From assembly GCA_036250195.1 (NCBI GenBank), contig JAVHZZ010000002.1, positions 66,842,205 to 66,906,204 of the forward strand: a DNA stretch of 64,000 nucleotides, written 5' to 3'. The notes beneath the pieces are model-generated. The model was not told the origin of the DNA and made no database searches. It saw nothing but the letters and a program-made list of their open reading frames with translations. The DNA comes from Mixophyes australis (lineage: Eukaryota; Chordata; Amphibia; Anura; Limnodynastidae). This document shows, piece by piece, positions 12,001 to 22,524 of this stretch. Every line of letters starts with the position of its first letter. Position 1 is the first letter of the stretch. Made by a program: the position numbers and the translations under genes.

Positions 12001-15000
12001 GTTCACATCTTTTGCTTGTGGCTCACAGATATGAAGAAGAAATGAACCGACGCACAGCGGCAGAGAATGAGTTTGTCTTACTAAAGAGGGTATGTACAGT
12101 ATCAGCATCTGGAATGGCACTTACTAAGTTACAATTTAAATTGAACATTCTACCTTCATTCTTATTGTAGGATGTTGATGCTGCTTTTATGAACAAGGCC
12201 GAGCTGCAAGCAAAGGCCATCTCCCTCACTGATGAGATCAATTTCCTGAGGACTCTCTATGATATGGTAAGTTATTTCCTTTTTGGCACAATGTTATATT
12301 ACACTTTAACTGAAACAGTTTATTTTTTTTCTTTTATTTAAATTGGCCAATACCAAAAGAAATCCAATGATTGTTTATTTGTCTACTATGCAGGAGATCA
12401 GTCAGCTCCAGGCTCAGATCTCAGACACCTCGGTGGTCGTGTCCATGGATAACAGCCGAGACCTGGACCTAAACAGCATCATCGCTGAGGTCAGAGCTCA
12501 ATACGAGGACATTGCTAATAGGAGCAGAGCTGAGGCTGAGGCCATGTACCAGTCAAGGGTGAGTCTGACACACAGGACAGGGCCCTCTTAAGAACCTCTT
12601 GGGCCCCCGGGCACAGCAGTGCACCGGGGCCCCCTATATATACAAAAAAAAAAATTGATTATATATATGGGCCCTGCAGCCCAGGGGGGCCCTCCGGAGG
12701 CAGAAAAAAAAAAAACCCTGCAAAAAAAGAAGAAACTACTTACCGTGCTGTCAGCTGGCGATCTGGCTCCCTCCCTGGTCTCCTCCTCCGTCGCGCTCCG
12801 CAGTGGATGTCGGGCGGGCGTGATGACGTCACGCCCGACATGCACTGCCAGCGCGACGGAGGAGGAGACCAGGGAGGGAGCCAGATCGCCAGCTGACAGC
12901 ACGGTAAGTAGTTTCTTCTTTTTTTGCAGGTTTTTTTTTTTTTTTCTGCCTCCGGAGGGCCCCCCTGGGCTGCAGGGCCCCCGGGCACCTGCCCAGCGTG
13001 CCCAATGGGAAAGACGGCCCTGACACAGGAAGGTACTTTATACAATATAATATGTATGTCAGTGTAGACCAAAAGGTGATTATTATTAAATTACATTTTA
13101 TCTGTCTTTCAACTACAGTTTGAGGATCTGCGCATGGCAACTGGAAGAAACGAGAATGATCTACAGAACAGCAGAAATGAGATTGCTGAACTTAACAGAG
13201 CAGTTCAGAGACTTAAAGGAGAGATTGAGTGTGCTAAATCTCAGGTAAATCTCACATACTGAATTGGGATTTGTACAGAGACCTCATGCTTATTTTTTAT
13301 TGAAAAACTTGAAAAAGTGGATATTGCACATTATACCGCTTTCATACTGCCGCCCCGGCAATATCCCGTGTTTTTCAAGCCGGGTTTTTGCCGGGGCTCG
13401 GAGCGTCCCAGTTCATAAACACCATTCATACTGCACCTCGGACCCGGGAATTTCCCGGGTTGACCCCATTCATACTGCACAAGTCTGTGCCCTGGCAATT
13501 TGTGGGAGTCATCACCAGAGCAGTTTTCATTGGCTGAAAACATTTTTTTTTTGTAATAGTCTGCTTTTCTGCTGTTTTGTCCATAAAGATGTGTGAGTGT
13601 ATCTTATAAGATATTTTAATTTTTATTGTTCCATTGTATCATTTGTAAACAATCAGACATTTCTTCAGTGTTTCCACCAATTCCGTTCTGTACTGCTCAC
13701 CGCTCCGTACTTTACTTTAGTCACCTATGTAAAGTATGTGCGACCTTTCTCTTTCGTTTGTTTCTTATAGTGTGGATGATAGAAGTAGTTGTTTCAGTCC
13801 ATACTGTTGTTTTCCTCTCGAGTTTTTTTTTCCTGGTTTTATGTATGCAGTTAATGTAAATATTGTGAGCATTACAGGTCAGACAGCCAATCAGCTTGTT
13901 TTCTGTGCAACCCGGGTTGAAAAACCCGGGTTGCACCATTCATAGTGCAACCCGGGAATTACCCCTCGATAAATCCCGGGTTGAAGACCCGGGTTTTTAG
14001 ACCCGGGATTTTTGACTTGTACCATTCATACTGCACCAAGACCCGGGTCGTTTGAGCTCGCCCCGGCAAAAACCCGGGATTTTGGTGCAGTATGAATGGG
14101 GTATTAGTCAGAGATGCAAAACCTTTTTATTATTATTGTTAATAATGTTATTGTTATTATCTTTTATTTATAAGCTGCCAAAAGGCTTCCATACCACCGT
14201 TCAAAGGAAGGTGGAAGATATAACAATATTACAGTAGTACATAAGTTCATAGAGCTAAGAACAATGGGTACAGATAAGCAGAACAAAAAATGGATTGATA
14301 CAATTAACAGAACAAATTGCATGGCAAATATAAACAATTCAACATAAGACCAAACAGGGACAGAGGCGAGAATGGTGAACTGACAGACATGAGACATATG
14401 GAACACTTTCCAGGGTGTCAACTAGTGTTGAATTCCAAGTAGTGGAGGTGCTGTAAGTGTTGTATTATGGGCTCCCTTAATGTGCTGCTAAAATATTTTT
14501 TCATTCACTGATGAAATAGACATGCCAGATTGGTCTACTTTTTCCCTTATACATAAATGTATAATGTTTTCCCAGCGTGCTGCACTGGAAGCTGCTATAC
14601 GTAACGCTGAAGAACGTGGAGAAGCTGCTGTCAGAGACGCCAATAACAAACTGTGTGAGCTGGAGGCTGCTCTACAGAAGGCCAAGCAGGACATGGCTCG
14701 CCAACTGCGAGATTACCAGGAACTGATGAACGTCAAACTGGCTCTGGATATTGAGATTGCTACTTATAGGAAGATGCTGGAGGGTGAAGAGTGCAGGTGA
14801 ATCCAGTAGATATACTATAAGGTTTTACATAACAATTCAATAATACATAACAATATTCTCCTGTCTTAAAAGTTTAGAACACTATTGTGTGCTTACATAG
14901 TAAATCTTATTAATAAATATGTAAACCATTATGGTTTTTTCAGATTGGCGTCGGATGGCTCTGTGAACATCTGTAAGTCAAACAAACTAATCTTTATTTT

Positions 15001-15234
15001 TAAAATGCATACAATTAGTTCAAGGTGTATTGCAGATTGTTATATACTAACAAACTCTTGTGTCACTTAGCTGTCCTGCACGCTAGCACTGGAGGGAAAC
15101 ACCACTCAGGAGGAATGTCCCAAGGAGGACATCATCATCATCATTCTCTAGGAGGATTCAGCTCAAGCAGTGGGAGAAGCCACAGCCATGTTCACAAAAG
15201 CATCCACCATTCCGGTCATGAGCATCACTGCTGA
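9078..15234 (+). CDS. Type II keratin, histidine-rich (gene A), 9 exons
   Basis: Coding exons: 9078-9494, 11429-11637, 12029-12089, 12171-12266, 12394-12558, 13119-13244, 14576-14796, 14944-14972, 15071-15234 (495 codons plus TGA). The protein pairs with a type I keratin to build epithelial intermediate filaments. The rod runs from the helix start motif ([20 protein letters not shown], exon 1/2 junction) to the helix end motif [14 protein letters not shown] in exon 7. The internal exon sizes match type II keratin genes as I recall them; exon 8 (29 bp) is shorter than the usual 35. The head has about 15 His in its first 76 residues, and the tail has a run of five His and a C-terminal Cys. Compared with B and C it has KWDLLQDQ and RDLDLNSII. 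All introns are GT-AG, but the exon 1 donor (AAG|gttact) is weak and arises from a deletion. I do not recognise a named orthologue. Confidence 0.93.
9545..10020. repeat. Interspersed repeat in intron 1 of gene A
   Basis: The stretch starting GAAAGATAGAAACATAGATT and ending near TGTATCTATGTGTAGG recurs in intron 1 of B (about 23410-23840) and C (about 49880-50220). The opening resembles a dispersed repeat I associate with frog introns, but I cannot name its class. The rest of intron 1 (to 11428) is AT-rich, aligns with B and C, and shows no other gene. Confidence 0.5.
12570..12577. repeat. Left 8-bp target duplication of the hAT element
   Basis: ACACAGGA here and at 13023-13030; the matching site in genes B and C has a single copy. 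Confidence 0.85.
12578..13022. mobile_element. hAT-type foldback element in intron 5 of gene A
   Basis: The 445-bp insertion begins CAGGGCC and ends GGCCCTG, with an 8-bp target duplication ACACAGGA; 8-bp duplications and CAG-starting ends are the signature of hAT transposons. Most of the element is one long inverted repeat: arms of about 150 bp run outward from a centre at about 12827 to near 12670 and 12982, including poly-A/poly-T tracts and a GC-rich stem. It encodes no transposase and so must have been moved in trans. The centre contains the palindrome TGACGTCA (12824-12831). Genes B and C have the empty site. Confidence 0.88.
13334..14103. mobile_element. PIF/Harbinger-like MITE in intron 6 of gene A
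   Basis: The 770-bp insertion is flanked by the trinucleotide TTA (13331-13333 and 14104-14106), while gene B has a single TTA at the same spot, as expected for PIF/Harbinger. The ends are imperfect inverted repeats (TACCGCTTTCATACTGC at left; the right end reads inward as TACCCCATTCATACTGCACC). The interior holds ten CCCGGG hexamers near the two ends and no transposase frame. Confidence 0.8.
14113..14420. repeat. Shared intron 6 repeat with TTA-type microsatellite, gene A copy
   Basis: A TTATTA-like tract, here interrupted, is followed by a block starting TTTTATTTATAAGC. The same block lies in intron 6 of B (29538-29850) and C (57412-57740). It looks like an old dispersed repeat in the ancestral gene. 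No coding frame is supported. Confidence 0.5.
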
Positions 15235-15394
15235 AGTGAAAACATTGAATAGGCAAAATGCCATTAATTATAGTATTATGTCATCACTGCTAGACATCTG
15301 CTTTGTTACTCTACTTCATGCTGTATATTTCTCTTAAGCAGCTTCTTGTGTGTTATGTCCTCGTAGTGTGTTTATCTGTTACCTTATACTGCTC

Positions 15395-15400
15395 AATAAA
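15395..15400 (+). terminator. Polyadenylation signal of keratin gene A
   Basis: AATAAA lies 160 bp after the stop codon, and the same context (CTCAATAAAC/T TGCTATT) follows genes B and C. Confidence 0.8.
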
Positions 15401-16571
15401 CTGCTATTCACATGTTAGTGAGTGACACAATTATTGGGAAAATTACCAAATACGTTTTAATAACAAATATTGCAGAGTACAAGTTAGAGTTAATGTTAAT
15501 TTCAGAGAATTCTTGTCAACATTACATTCGTATAAAACAATATTCTACCTATTATGGAACGTACTTTAAATGATGAAGTTATTTACTGACATACATTAAT
15601 TCTGTAGGAATGGTATAACAAGAATTCACATACACAGATAATATAATGTGTTGCAGCTACATATAAACTGCTAGACTTACTGTCAGACATATATTTTGAA
15701 TGAACTTTATTAAATCATTAATCCAAGGCCAAGGCCAAGGTCATAGGTGTTAGCCTCACACAGGAATATACTTTCTTTGCTATCATTTTTTTTCCTTCAA
15801 CTACGAGAACTTTCATGTCAGTAAGTTCTCGTACAGTGCAGGAGAATGTAGCCCTACTAGTGCTCCTATTAATGACAATCCAGACAATTTAAAATACAAA
15901 CAAACCTGGGTTAGCTTCTAGTATTGACCCAACAGAGATACATGAGTGCCACTTTGAGGCTCATCACTGAATTTTACCAAGCTTTTGACAGAAGCCTGCA
16001 GCAGTATTTAATAAAGCATTTAATAAAGCTGCAACATTCATATGCAAAAATAAATGCTATGTGTCTCCATGTGGTCAGATGATGTACATTGGTGGATCAT
16101 ATACCCCTGCATCCAAAACTGCCTCATTCACCATTATACCCAGGATATCTAATGTTGTTGTCCCATGATATTGCTCTTCCCATTTATATATAGCTCTGGT
16201 CACTTGACCTAAAACTCCTCTCATTTTATTTATAACTACGCACACTTTGGCTTTCAGTTAAACACATCCATTCAGAGGGTACAATTGGCACCTAACTTTT
16301 GGATTCTTATAGCACAAACAGACCCAGAAATTCCTAAATGAATTTCTAAAAATTATAAATTATTAAATTGTAATAATGTAATTTATTTATTTATATATCA
16401 CTCTTATAATAAAATAAACTATAATAATTGCAGTTCACCACTGTACTTTAACTGACTTTAACACAAACAGATTAAATTGATGTTAAAGGGGAATGTCAGA
16501 GAATTTTATTGTCCAGGCAAATTGTTTTTATTTTTTATGCCATTCAATACAAGAACAGATTTGTTATTTAA
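15401..16571. other. 3' flank of gene A, shared with B and C
   Basis: AT-rich DNA that aligns by eye with the flanks after B (30773-31770) and C (58690-59860). Landmarks are a short hairpin-like pair AGAACTTTCATGTCAGTAAGTTCT and an ATTTATTTATTT tract. No gene is seen. Alignment with B and C stops at about 16570, where the Gypsy LTR begins. Confidence 0.6.
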
Positions 16572-17947
16572 TGTGATAAAGCACAACATTCACAGGGGTC
16601 TCACACATCTTGGCTGAACCATTTCACTGTTTATTGGCAGTTGTCAGGATGGCTTAAAAAGTTTCAGTGGTGGTTACAGCAGACATTTACAGTAAAGCAT
16701 CACAATTTTCCCACAACTCTACGCTAAACAGTAGTTCTCGCACTAACTAGCATCAGTGGCCCTGCCCACAAATGCAAACAGTGTTTTTATCCTCCACCCC
16801 AGCACTACAAAGCAATAGCACTTCAATTACACACATGTGGAACACCTGTGTGTGTATATGCTGAAAGTGGAGCCCATGGAAAACTAACCCTGTTTGCAGC
16901 CTGCTCCTGCAGACTAATTTGGTTTTTACCTATATCCCTATAGGAGAGGTGTGAAGATACTGGGTTTTCTGGCCCAATTCTACCCACTTCACACTGGCTG
17001 GCCACCCAGGGGTTGCTTACTAAGCCAGGGAAGCCTACCTTTTAAGGTTCGTATAGTCTCTCAGGAAAATGCAGTTAGAAAGTAAAACAATACATTCACA
17101 AAAACAATTACAAGAATATTATATACACAGTAAATAAATGCCAGGCAGGTTCACCACATTATCTATCCCTTACACCACTAACTTAAGGAGTTACAGTCAC
17201 CTGGCTGTCCGCACTTGACAGCCCATGGATCTGCCAATGTAATTCACTGGTAGAGAATGGCAACTCTACACCAGATCTTGCACATTCCAGGAACCAAAAC
17301 ACCACCACCCCACACACACACTGGGGGGGATGTGTTTTCCCCTCCCTGGGCAAACCCCTGGCTCTCTCCCTCTTTAAATATTGGAGGGTGCTGGATCAGG
17401 GGGTTGAATGGGGGAGTGGAGATGAGCTGTGCTTCCACAGAAGCCCCCTGCTTTGTTGCAGACAAAATGTCTGAACTAGTCCTAGGGAGAACAATGGATA
17501 CTGATTGTTCTCCAACACTTCCAAAGATAGAGTAGCAGTCAGCCCCTCCTAAAATTAACGCCTTGCACTACTTTGTGATGTCACAGGGTCCCCAGCTGTT
17601 CTTTGCTTCCTGTAGAGACAGAAGGGTAGAATGAATGTAGCTACAGTCCCTTCACCTGTATTCTGGAATTTCATCCTTACCCATAACCCACCTGGTTTTA
17701 CATTAAGAACAATTAATAACAGCTTCACTGCAATATTAACAATATACAATAAATAATATACATATTTACAATGAGCTACAATGTCCCCTTATCCACATAT
17801 AATTAGACACTGTAGTTGTACTCTGTTCAACTGGGGAACAAAAGCAAGTGCTATAAAAAGTACATGCTATAGTCCCCATTTTGTGAGAAAGGAGGGACAG
17901 GCTGGTTAAGGTGTTATCAAACTCATTTCATCACAAGAGGTGTGACA
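16572..17947 (-). mobile_element. Probable 3' LTR of the Gypsy element
   Basis: Read on the minus strand, the block starts TGTCACACC directly after the end of the RNase H region and ends TTTATCACA, giving the 5'-TG...CA-3' form. A minus-strand AATAAA (about 16626-16631) lies near its end, where an LTR polyadenylation signal would be. The element is truncated upstream, so no second LTR is available to confirm these limits. Confidence 0.5.
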
Positions 17948-18472
17948 AATAAGCCTCCTTGCCACAAACCCCTCCTCTTAGCGTCGCCAACCTCGGTGGC
18001 ATTGACACTGCGGAGAGCGCATTTAGGTGAGAAAGGGCATCTGCGTATTTGTGTAGACTCCATGGCCTATGCTTCACTGTGAAATGGTAGGGTTGGAGTG
18101 CTAGGAACCACTTAGTTACCCGGGCATTCACCTCCTTGTTCCTACATATCCACTTCAGTGGTGCATGGTCTATGACCGAGGTGAATTCTCTACCCAGCAG
18201 ACAGTACCTGAGAGCTTTGGTGGCACATTTGATTACTAGGCACTGCTGTACCATCGTGGAGTATTTCTTCCCCCTAGGCAGAAGTAAAGGATAGGTTTCT
18301 CTGTCCCATCAAACCTCTGTGAGAGCACAGCACCTAAATAGAGGCATCCATTTGGAGATACAATCTCCTGCTGAAGTCCGGTGCTTGGGGTATTGGTGCT
18401 GAACACAGAGCCACTTGAAGATCCCGCCAGGCAACTTCTGGTGCTTCCAACCAGACTAACTTGTCTGAACAA
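17931..18472 (-). pseudogene. Gypsy RNase H
   Basis: Two minus-strand frames cover it. The first, 18472-18236, has the N-terminal part (LGAVLSQRFDGTEKPI). The second, 18254-17931, has the diagnostic VIDHAPLKWICRNKEVNARV and FTVKHRPWSLHKYADALSHL. A frameshift separates them near 18245. Function would be removal of the RNA strand during reverse transcription. Confidence 0.8.
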
Positions 18473-18800
18473 GACTTTTTTTTAGGAGCTCGGTAAGAGC
18501 AGCAGCCCTAGTGGAAAATTTAGGCATAAACCGACGATAGTACCTAACTTGACCCAGGAAAGTTTTCAGCTGGGTCTTTCCGCACAGGTTTTTACCAATC
18601 TCCGACAGCCTTTACTTTGTCAACTTGAGATTTGACCTGACCTTGTACCACAACATACCCCAAGTATACATGGCCAATGCACAGTTCTCAGGATTGGAGG
18701 TTAGATCTGCCTACCTGAGTAAGGCTAATACTGCCTCCACTTTGGGTAGATGTGTCTCCCAATCCTGTAGTTGCTATGTTCGTGTTGTCGCTATCACTAA

Positions 18801-19631
18801 ATCTTGTCCAATGCGATTAATGTGGTTCCAAAGAACAAAAGAGATTTTATAGCAAAATTTAGCAGAACACAATAATAGTACAAAATACAACAGATACATG
18901 CGCTGTGCAGTCCTGGATCCAGAAACAGCCCTTCAATCCTAATGTTGGCAAAGAGAAAGTTTTCCCGTATCAGAGGCTGCTTTTATATTAAGTTTAGAAT
19001 AAACACTGATGATGTCACAAAATATACACAGAAAACATTAAGAGAGTTCTTTATTGATCTAGGATTAACGATATCCCAGTAGACTGCAGGTCATAAGTCA
19101 GTTCATTTGAGCTTTTCCTAAAGGAAGGGGCAACTCACTCAAACTGTTGCCTACATTGCCTACGTGTCTTCCCGCCGAAGAACCGTTTCAAACTGACCCA
19201 TAAGAAGAATGCTTTTGAGTATTAATGTAATATTGCCCATAACTAGCAACCGCTGGATACGATCACTAAGCTGTTGAAACTGGGTTACTGCTGGTGAAAT
19301 ATACTTTAATATGAGACCAAACTCTTTGCATTTTAGAGGATCTGAACCATAAATACCTTTACAATAATATTATCCTATAAATAACCTTTAATTCATTTAT
19401 TAAACAATCGAGTGTACATTGGAACTTTTAGAAAAATGTGTACTATTTACAAGTGTAAGTGTGAATGTAAGTGTGTGTGTTATGAATCCGTGCACTTGCG
19501 TCACTGCACATGGAGTACTGATCGCAATCGCACGGGAAACCAAAATTAATTCATTTAGCTGACTTCATCCAATTATTTGACTTCCACAAATTGGATGACT
19601 ATGTCATCTAAGTATGCAGCTGCATACTCCT
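18801..19631. other. Unassigned 0.8-kb block inside the Gypsy RT
   Basis: This AT-rich stretch separates two halves of the reverse transcriptase and so was probably inserted. It has no long coding frame, and I could not find convincing terminal repeats. It might be a fragment of another LTR, but nothing seen proves it. Confidence 0.35.
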
Positions 19632-19809
19632 GGGAGTAAATGTATCAAGCTGAGAGTTTTCCAGCGGGTTTGAAAAGTGGAGATGTTGCCTATAGCAACC
19701 AATCAGATTCTAGCTATCATTTTGTAGAATGTACCAAATAAATGACAGCTAGAATCTGATTGGTTTTTCAAACCCGCTGGAAAACTCTCAGCTTGATACA
19801 TTTATCCCC
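19632..19809. mobile_element. Palindromic MITE inside the Gypsy element
   Basis: A 178-bp element whose ends GGGAGTAAATGTATCAAGC and GCTTGATACATTTATCCCC are inverted repeats. The pairing extends for about 45 bp through the AGAGTTTTCCAGCGGGTTTG segment, and a second internal inverted pair surrounds AATCTGATTGG. It matches a family I recall from frog genomes. Short remnants of the same end (CAGCTTGATACATTTC) lie in intron 1 of A (about 10349) and B (about 24168). Confidence 0.75.
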
Positions 19810-20040
19810 TGGTGTTGTTTTAAGAGCTGATTCATGGCCCTTTGGAAGGGGGCGGTAGCCCCATGTAGCCCGAAAGGCAGTACCTTATACTGGAGTAACT
19901 CATCTGGGTTGGAAAAGGCTGTCTGCCAGTACAGTAGCCTTTGGTTAGATCCAATATGGTAGGGTACCGACTATTGGCCAAGGTTTCCACCAGCTCATCA
20001 ATTCTGAGCATTGGGTAAGTGTCAAACCGGGAAACTTACT

Positions 20041-20748
20041 TTAATTTTCTAAAACCATTACACAAACAAGAATACTCCCTTTCGAATTAACCACTAACAC
20101 AGTAGGACTATTCCAGTTTCTATTGGATTCCTCAATGACATCGAGGACCAACATCTTTTTAGTCTCTTGTTTCACTGCTACACATCTAGCTTCAGGAATG
20201 TGGTATGGTCTTACTCTCACCACCACCCCTGGAGGTGTAACTATGTCGTATTCTATGAGCATGGTACGTTCAGGTACCTCAGAAAGCATGTCAAGGTTCC
20301 TCTGAACCATTTCCTCAATCTGTTGTCTACGCACTAGCGACAGATGATCCCTTATGGGAACTTTGGTTTCCTGCACAACTGTGTTTACTAACGCGGCTTG
20401 TGGCTCCTCCCTATCATGCCATGGTTTCAGCAAGTTGACATGATATGTCTGGGTGGGTGTTATTCTGCCTTCCTGTCTGACTTTATAATTAACAGGCCCC
20501 ACAGCATCAATCACTTCATATGGTAGATGCCAAAGTGTGAAGAGCATACTCTCTTGTGTGGGTACCAGGACAAGAACCTTGTTACCTGGCTGGAAAGCTC
20601 TAATTACAGCTGACTTATCGTAGTTCTTCTTTTGTCTCGCCTGTGTCTCATGCATATTCCTGTGCCTCTCTCCTATTTCCTCATAGACTGATTTCTCTAA
20701 TGGGCCTACCAAATCCATCCCAATATGTTCAAATGGGGTCTGGACCAT
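20041..20748 (-). pseudogene. Gypsy integrase C-terminus fused to RT start (single open frame)
   Basis: This 235-codon frame begins with the integrase core start FEHIGMDLVGPLEKS, then jumps by an internal deletion to the C-terminal domain (VYEEIGERHRNMHETQARQK, FQPGNKVLVLVPTQE, TYHVNLLKPW). It then crosses a linker into the reverse transcriptase N-terminus (TPPGVVVRVRPYHIPEA). It is the direct evidence for integrase before RT. The core's catalytic D,D(35)E region is missing, so it cannot integrate. Confidence 0.85.
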
Positions 20749-20833
20749 GGGGGTGGAAGCTAGCGGGGCAAAATGTTTTTATTGCCTCGCATACTCCCGG
20801 CCAATAGAACCTGAGCAAGATACGCTCCCATGT

Positions 20834-21226
20834 TTAGTCTTCCCCCAAATGTCCCCCACACAAATGTGTATGAGCAGCTATGAGTACAGGTGGTGTATGG
20901 ATTTGTGGTACTAACAATTTCTCTAAAATTCTACCTTGTATAATAGCCAATCTATTCAACAAATCATGCTTTACCATATAATAGGCAAAACCTTCACCAG
21001 GCTTATCAGCCTTCTCTACCCCATTTATCTCAACTATATTTTTATAGACATTAGCTAAGGTAACATCTCCAATTTTGTCTTGGCCAAAAAAACTTAGTGG
21101 AAATAAGTTAGACAATCCTGACCAATGTGAGTCCCCGTTGGGAGGCGTGACCGCTTTACCCGAGGTCTCGCCAACAAATGATGGCATGAATTGGTTCTGC
21201 ATTGTCACGTGTCTATTCTCCAACAA
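20834..21226 (-). pseudogene. Gypsy integrase zinc-binding region
   Basis: The minus-strand frame ends with LLVPQIHTPPVLIAAHTHLC followed by GGHLGED. This matches the segment that carries the histidines of the integrase HHCC finger. The N-terminal part of the frame has no recognised domain. Confidence 0.6.
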
Positions 21227-21412
21227 CTAAACTGGTGGAAGTGTATTTTCCTGAACATTCCTCATCCCTCAAGCATCTGCATCAAGGCTGGACCTATGGC
21301 CGGTGCTTCAATTCCCGATGTGTCCGGCTGAATTCGCTCCTGGAAGATCTGCTTGGACAGCGGAAATATCTGCCCAGTATTAGAGGGTATGGCAGTTTTG
21401 GGGCAACTGCCG

Positions 21413-21664
21413 CTACAACTGTGACTGTCGATCTATAGCAATAGGTAAAAGGGTCCTGTCATATGCCTCGGTCATCCCATGGACACAGAGTACCTCCACT
21501 TTGGACAGCTTATAAGTCAGTTTCTCTGTTAATATCGAGCTGGAAACCAAGTACATTCCACTACCCGATTCTGCCAGAGCCAGCACCAGATGGTGATTCA
21601 CAAACACAGTCATGCTGAACAAGCAGGACTTCCTGAGAACCGGAATCATTGTACAGCAGCTCAA
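21413..21664 (-). pseudogene. Degraded Gypsy protease remnant
   Basis: The minus-strand frame contains LALAESGSGMYLVSSSI, which resembles the D-S/T-G active-site strand of a retroviral-type aspartic protease with the Asp changed to Glu, then TEKLTYKLSKVEVLCVHG. The assignment rests on this short match and on its position before the integrase. Confidence 0.45.
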
Positions 21665-21740
21665 ATAGGCTGGTTATGTATGCGCTAGTGAACAATAGGT
21701 CCTACTAACATTGGGCATTGTGCCCTCAAATGTCTGTATT

Positions 21741-21925
21741 TAAGTATTTAATATTTTTTTCTATGCGTCCTGATTGCACTTTATATTGCACGTATCCAGC
21801 AGTATGTTGTGTCTTGTACTTGAATACAGGCAAACGTGTATAAAATTGCTGTCTATTTAAAAAAAAAAATCAAATTGAGTTCACTTTCCGTTCCTTGATT
21901 AATTAGGTCCTCTATTTCATATTTG
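21741..21925. mobile_element. Truncated copy of the upstream TIR element (gene B unit)
   Basis: The stretch from CTATGCGTCCTGATTGCAC to TTCCTTGATTAATTAGG aligns with 1270-1445 upstream of gene A. The left part has been lost where the Gypsy element abuts it. Confidence 0.6.
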
Positions 21926-22259
21926 CTAAATAAAAAGAAAATAAACAAAAACATGTGGAGCACAAATTTAGTATTATCAATTTTATGCCAAATTTTCACA
22001 ACTGAAACAAAGAAGAAGCTGAATACTGCCAGTGTGATTTTATTTGGCCAGTTTTCCTCAGCAGCTAATAAGTACAGTGCCACACTGGAGAAAGAAATTG
22101 ACGTTTTATGCACATATAAAGTACAGGAAAAATAAAAACATTAGTAACAGATTTCCCATTATTAATTATTTATTTTCACATCTGATTTTTTTGAAAGGTA
22201 AAATAATTTTTAAGGTTTGAAGATTTCACTGTGCAAGATTTTCCTTGGTCTACTGTCTG

Positions 22260-22524
22260 TCTGGAACAATAAGAACATTATTCATTTAATTAAGAGCAGC
22301 CAATAACATATGTATTATAGCTTTGATAATGCAGGCGTCTTTCTGGTCTGCCTACAATAAATTCAAGTAGACAATGCTACAAAACAATACTTATGAGCAC
22401 ATAGTCATTTTATTTGATTGTTAATAACCTATTCAAGTATAAAAGCAACAGGTAAGAGCTCTACAGGGAAACAGCCAACTTGACTTTACATCCTCTGTAG
22501 ATCACCTCCAGGAGAAGAACCATC
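22260..22524 (+). promoter_or_regulatory. Promoter and 5' UTR of keratin gene B
   Basis: The TATA box TATAAAAG (22438-22445) precedes the ATG by 79 bp. The proximal block (TTTGATAATGCAGGCG, ATAAATTCAAGTAG, TTGTTAATAACC) is shared with A and C. Confidence 0.75.

Larger units (their letters stand above)
18480..20250 (-). pseudogene. Gypsy reverse transcriptase, interrupted
   Basis: On the minus strand the RT start (VRVRPYHIPEARCVAVKQET, near 20235) is followed by IEESNRNWNSP, then a degraded middle part down to about 19810 (TYPMLRIDELVETLANSRYP and KVLPFGLHGATAPFQRAMN are visible). After insertions it resumes from about 18800 (DWETHLPKVEAVLALLR). The region that should hold the YxDD motif is unreadable. 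Several frameshifts are present. Confidence 0.75.
17948..21740 (-). mobile_element. Gypsy-class element with integrase before reverse transcriptase (Gmr1-like), degraded
   Basis: On the minus strand the order is protease remnant (about 21660-21413), integrase (21226-20350), reverse transcriptase (20250-18480), RNase H (18470-17950), then the LTR. Ordinary Ty3/Gypsy elements have integrase last; integrase-first Gypsy elements are known as the Gmr1 group, first described in Atlantic cod. The order is not an assembly of fragments: one uninterrupted frame (20748-20041) runs from integrase into the start of the reverse transcriptase. The copy has a deletion inside the integrase core, frameshifts, a MITE insertion and an unexplained 0.8-kb block within RT, and no 5' LTR. 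Confidence 0.82.

Noticed and set aside
12588..13140. Several overlapping open frames of about 100 codons on both strands inside intron 5 of gene A
   Set aside because: They arise from the GC-rich inverted repeat of the hAT element; frames mirror each other across the palindrome and resemble no protein.
14488..14694. Minus-strand open frame across exon 7 of gene A, also in gene C at 57791-57991
   Set aside because: Antisense shadow of the keratin coiled coil; the Ala/Ser-rich translation is what the complement of Ala/Glu codons gives.
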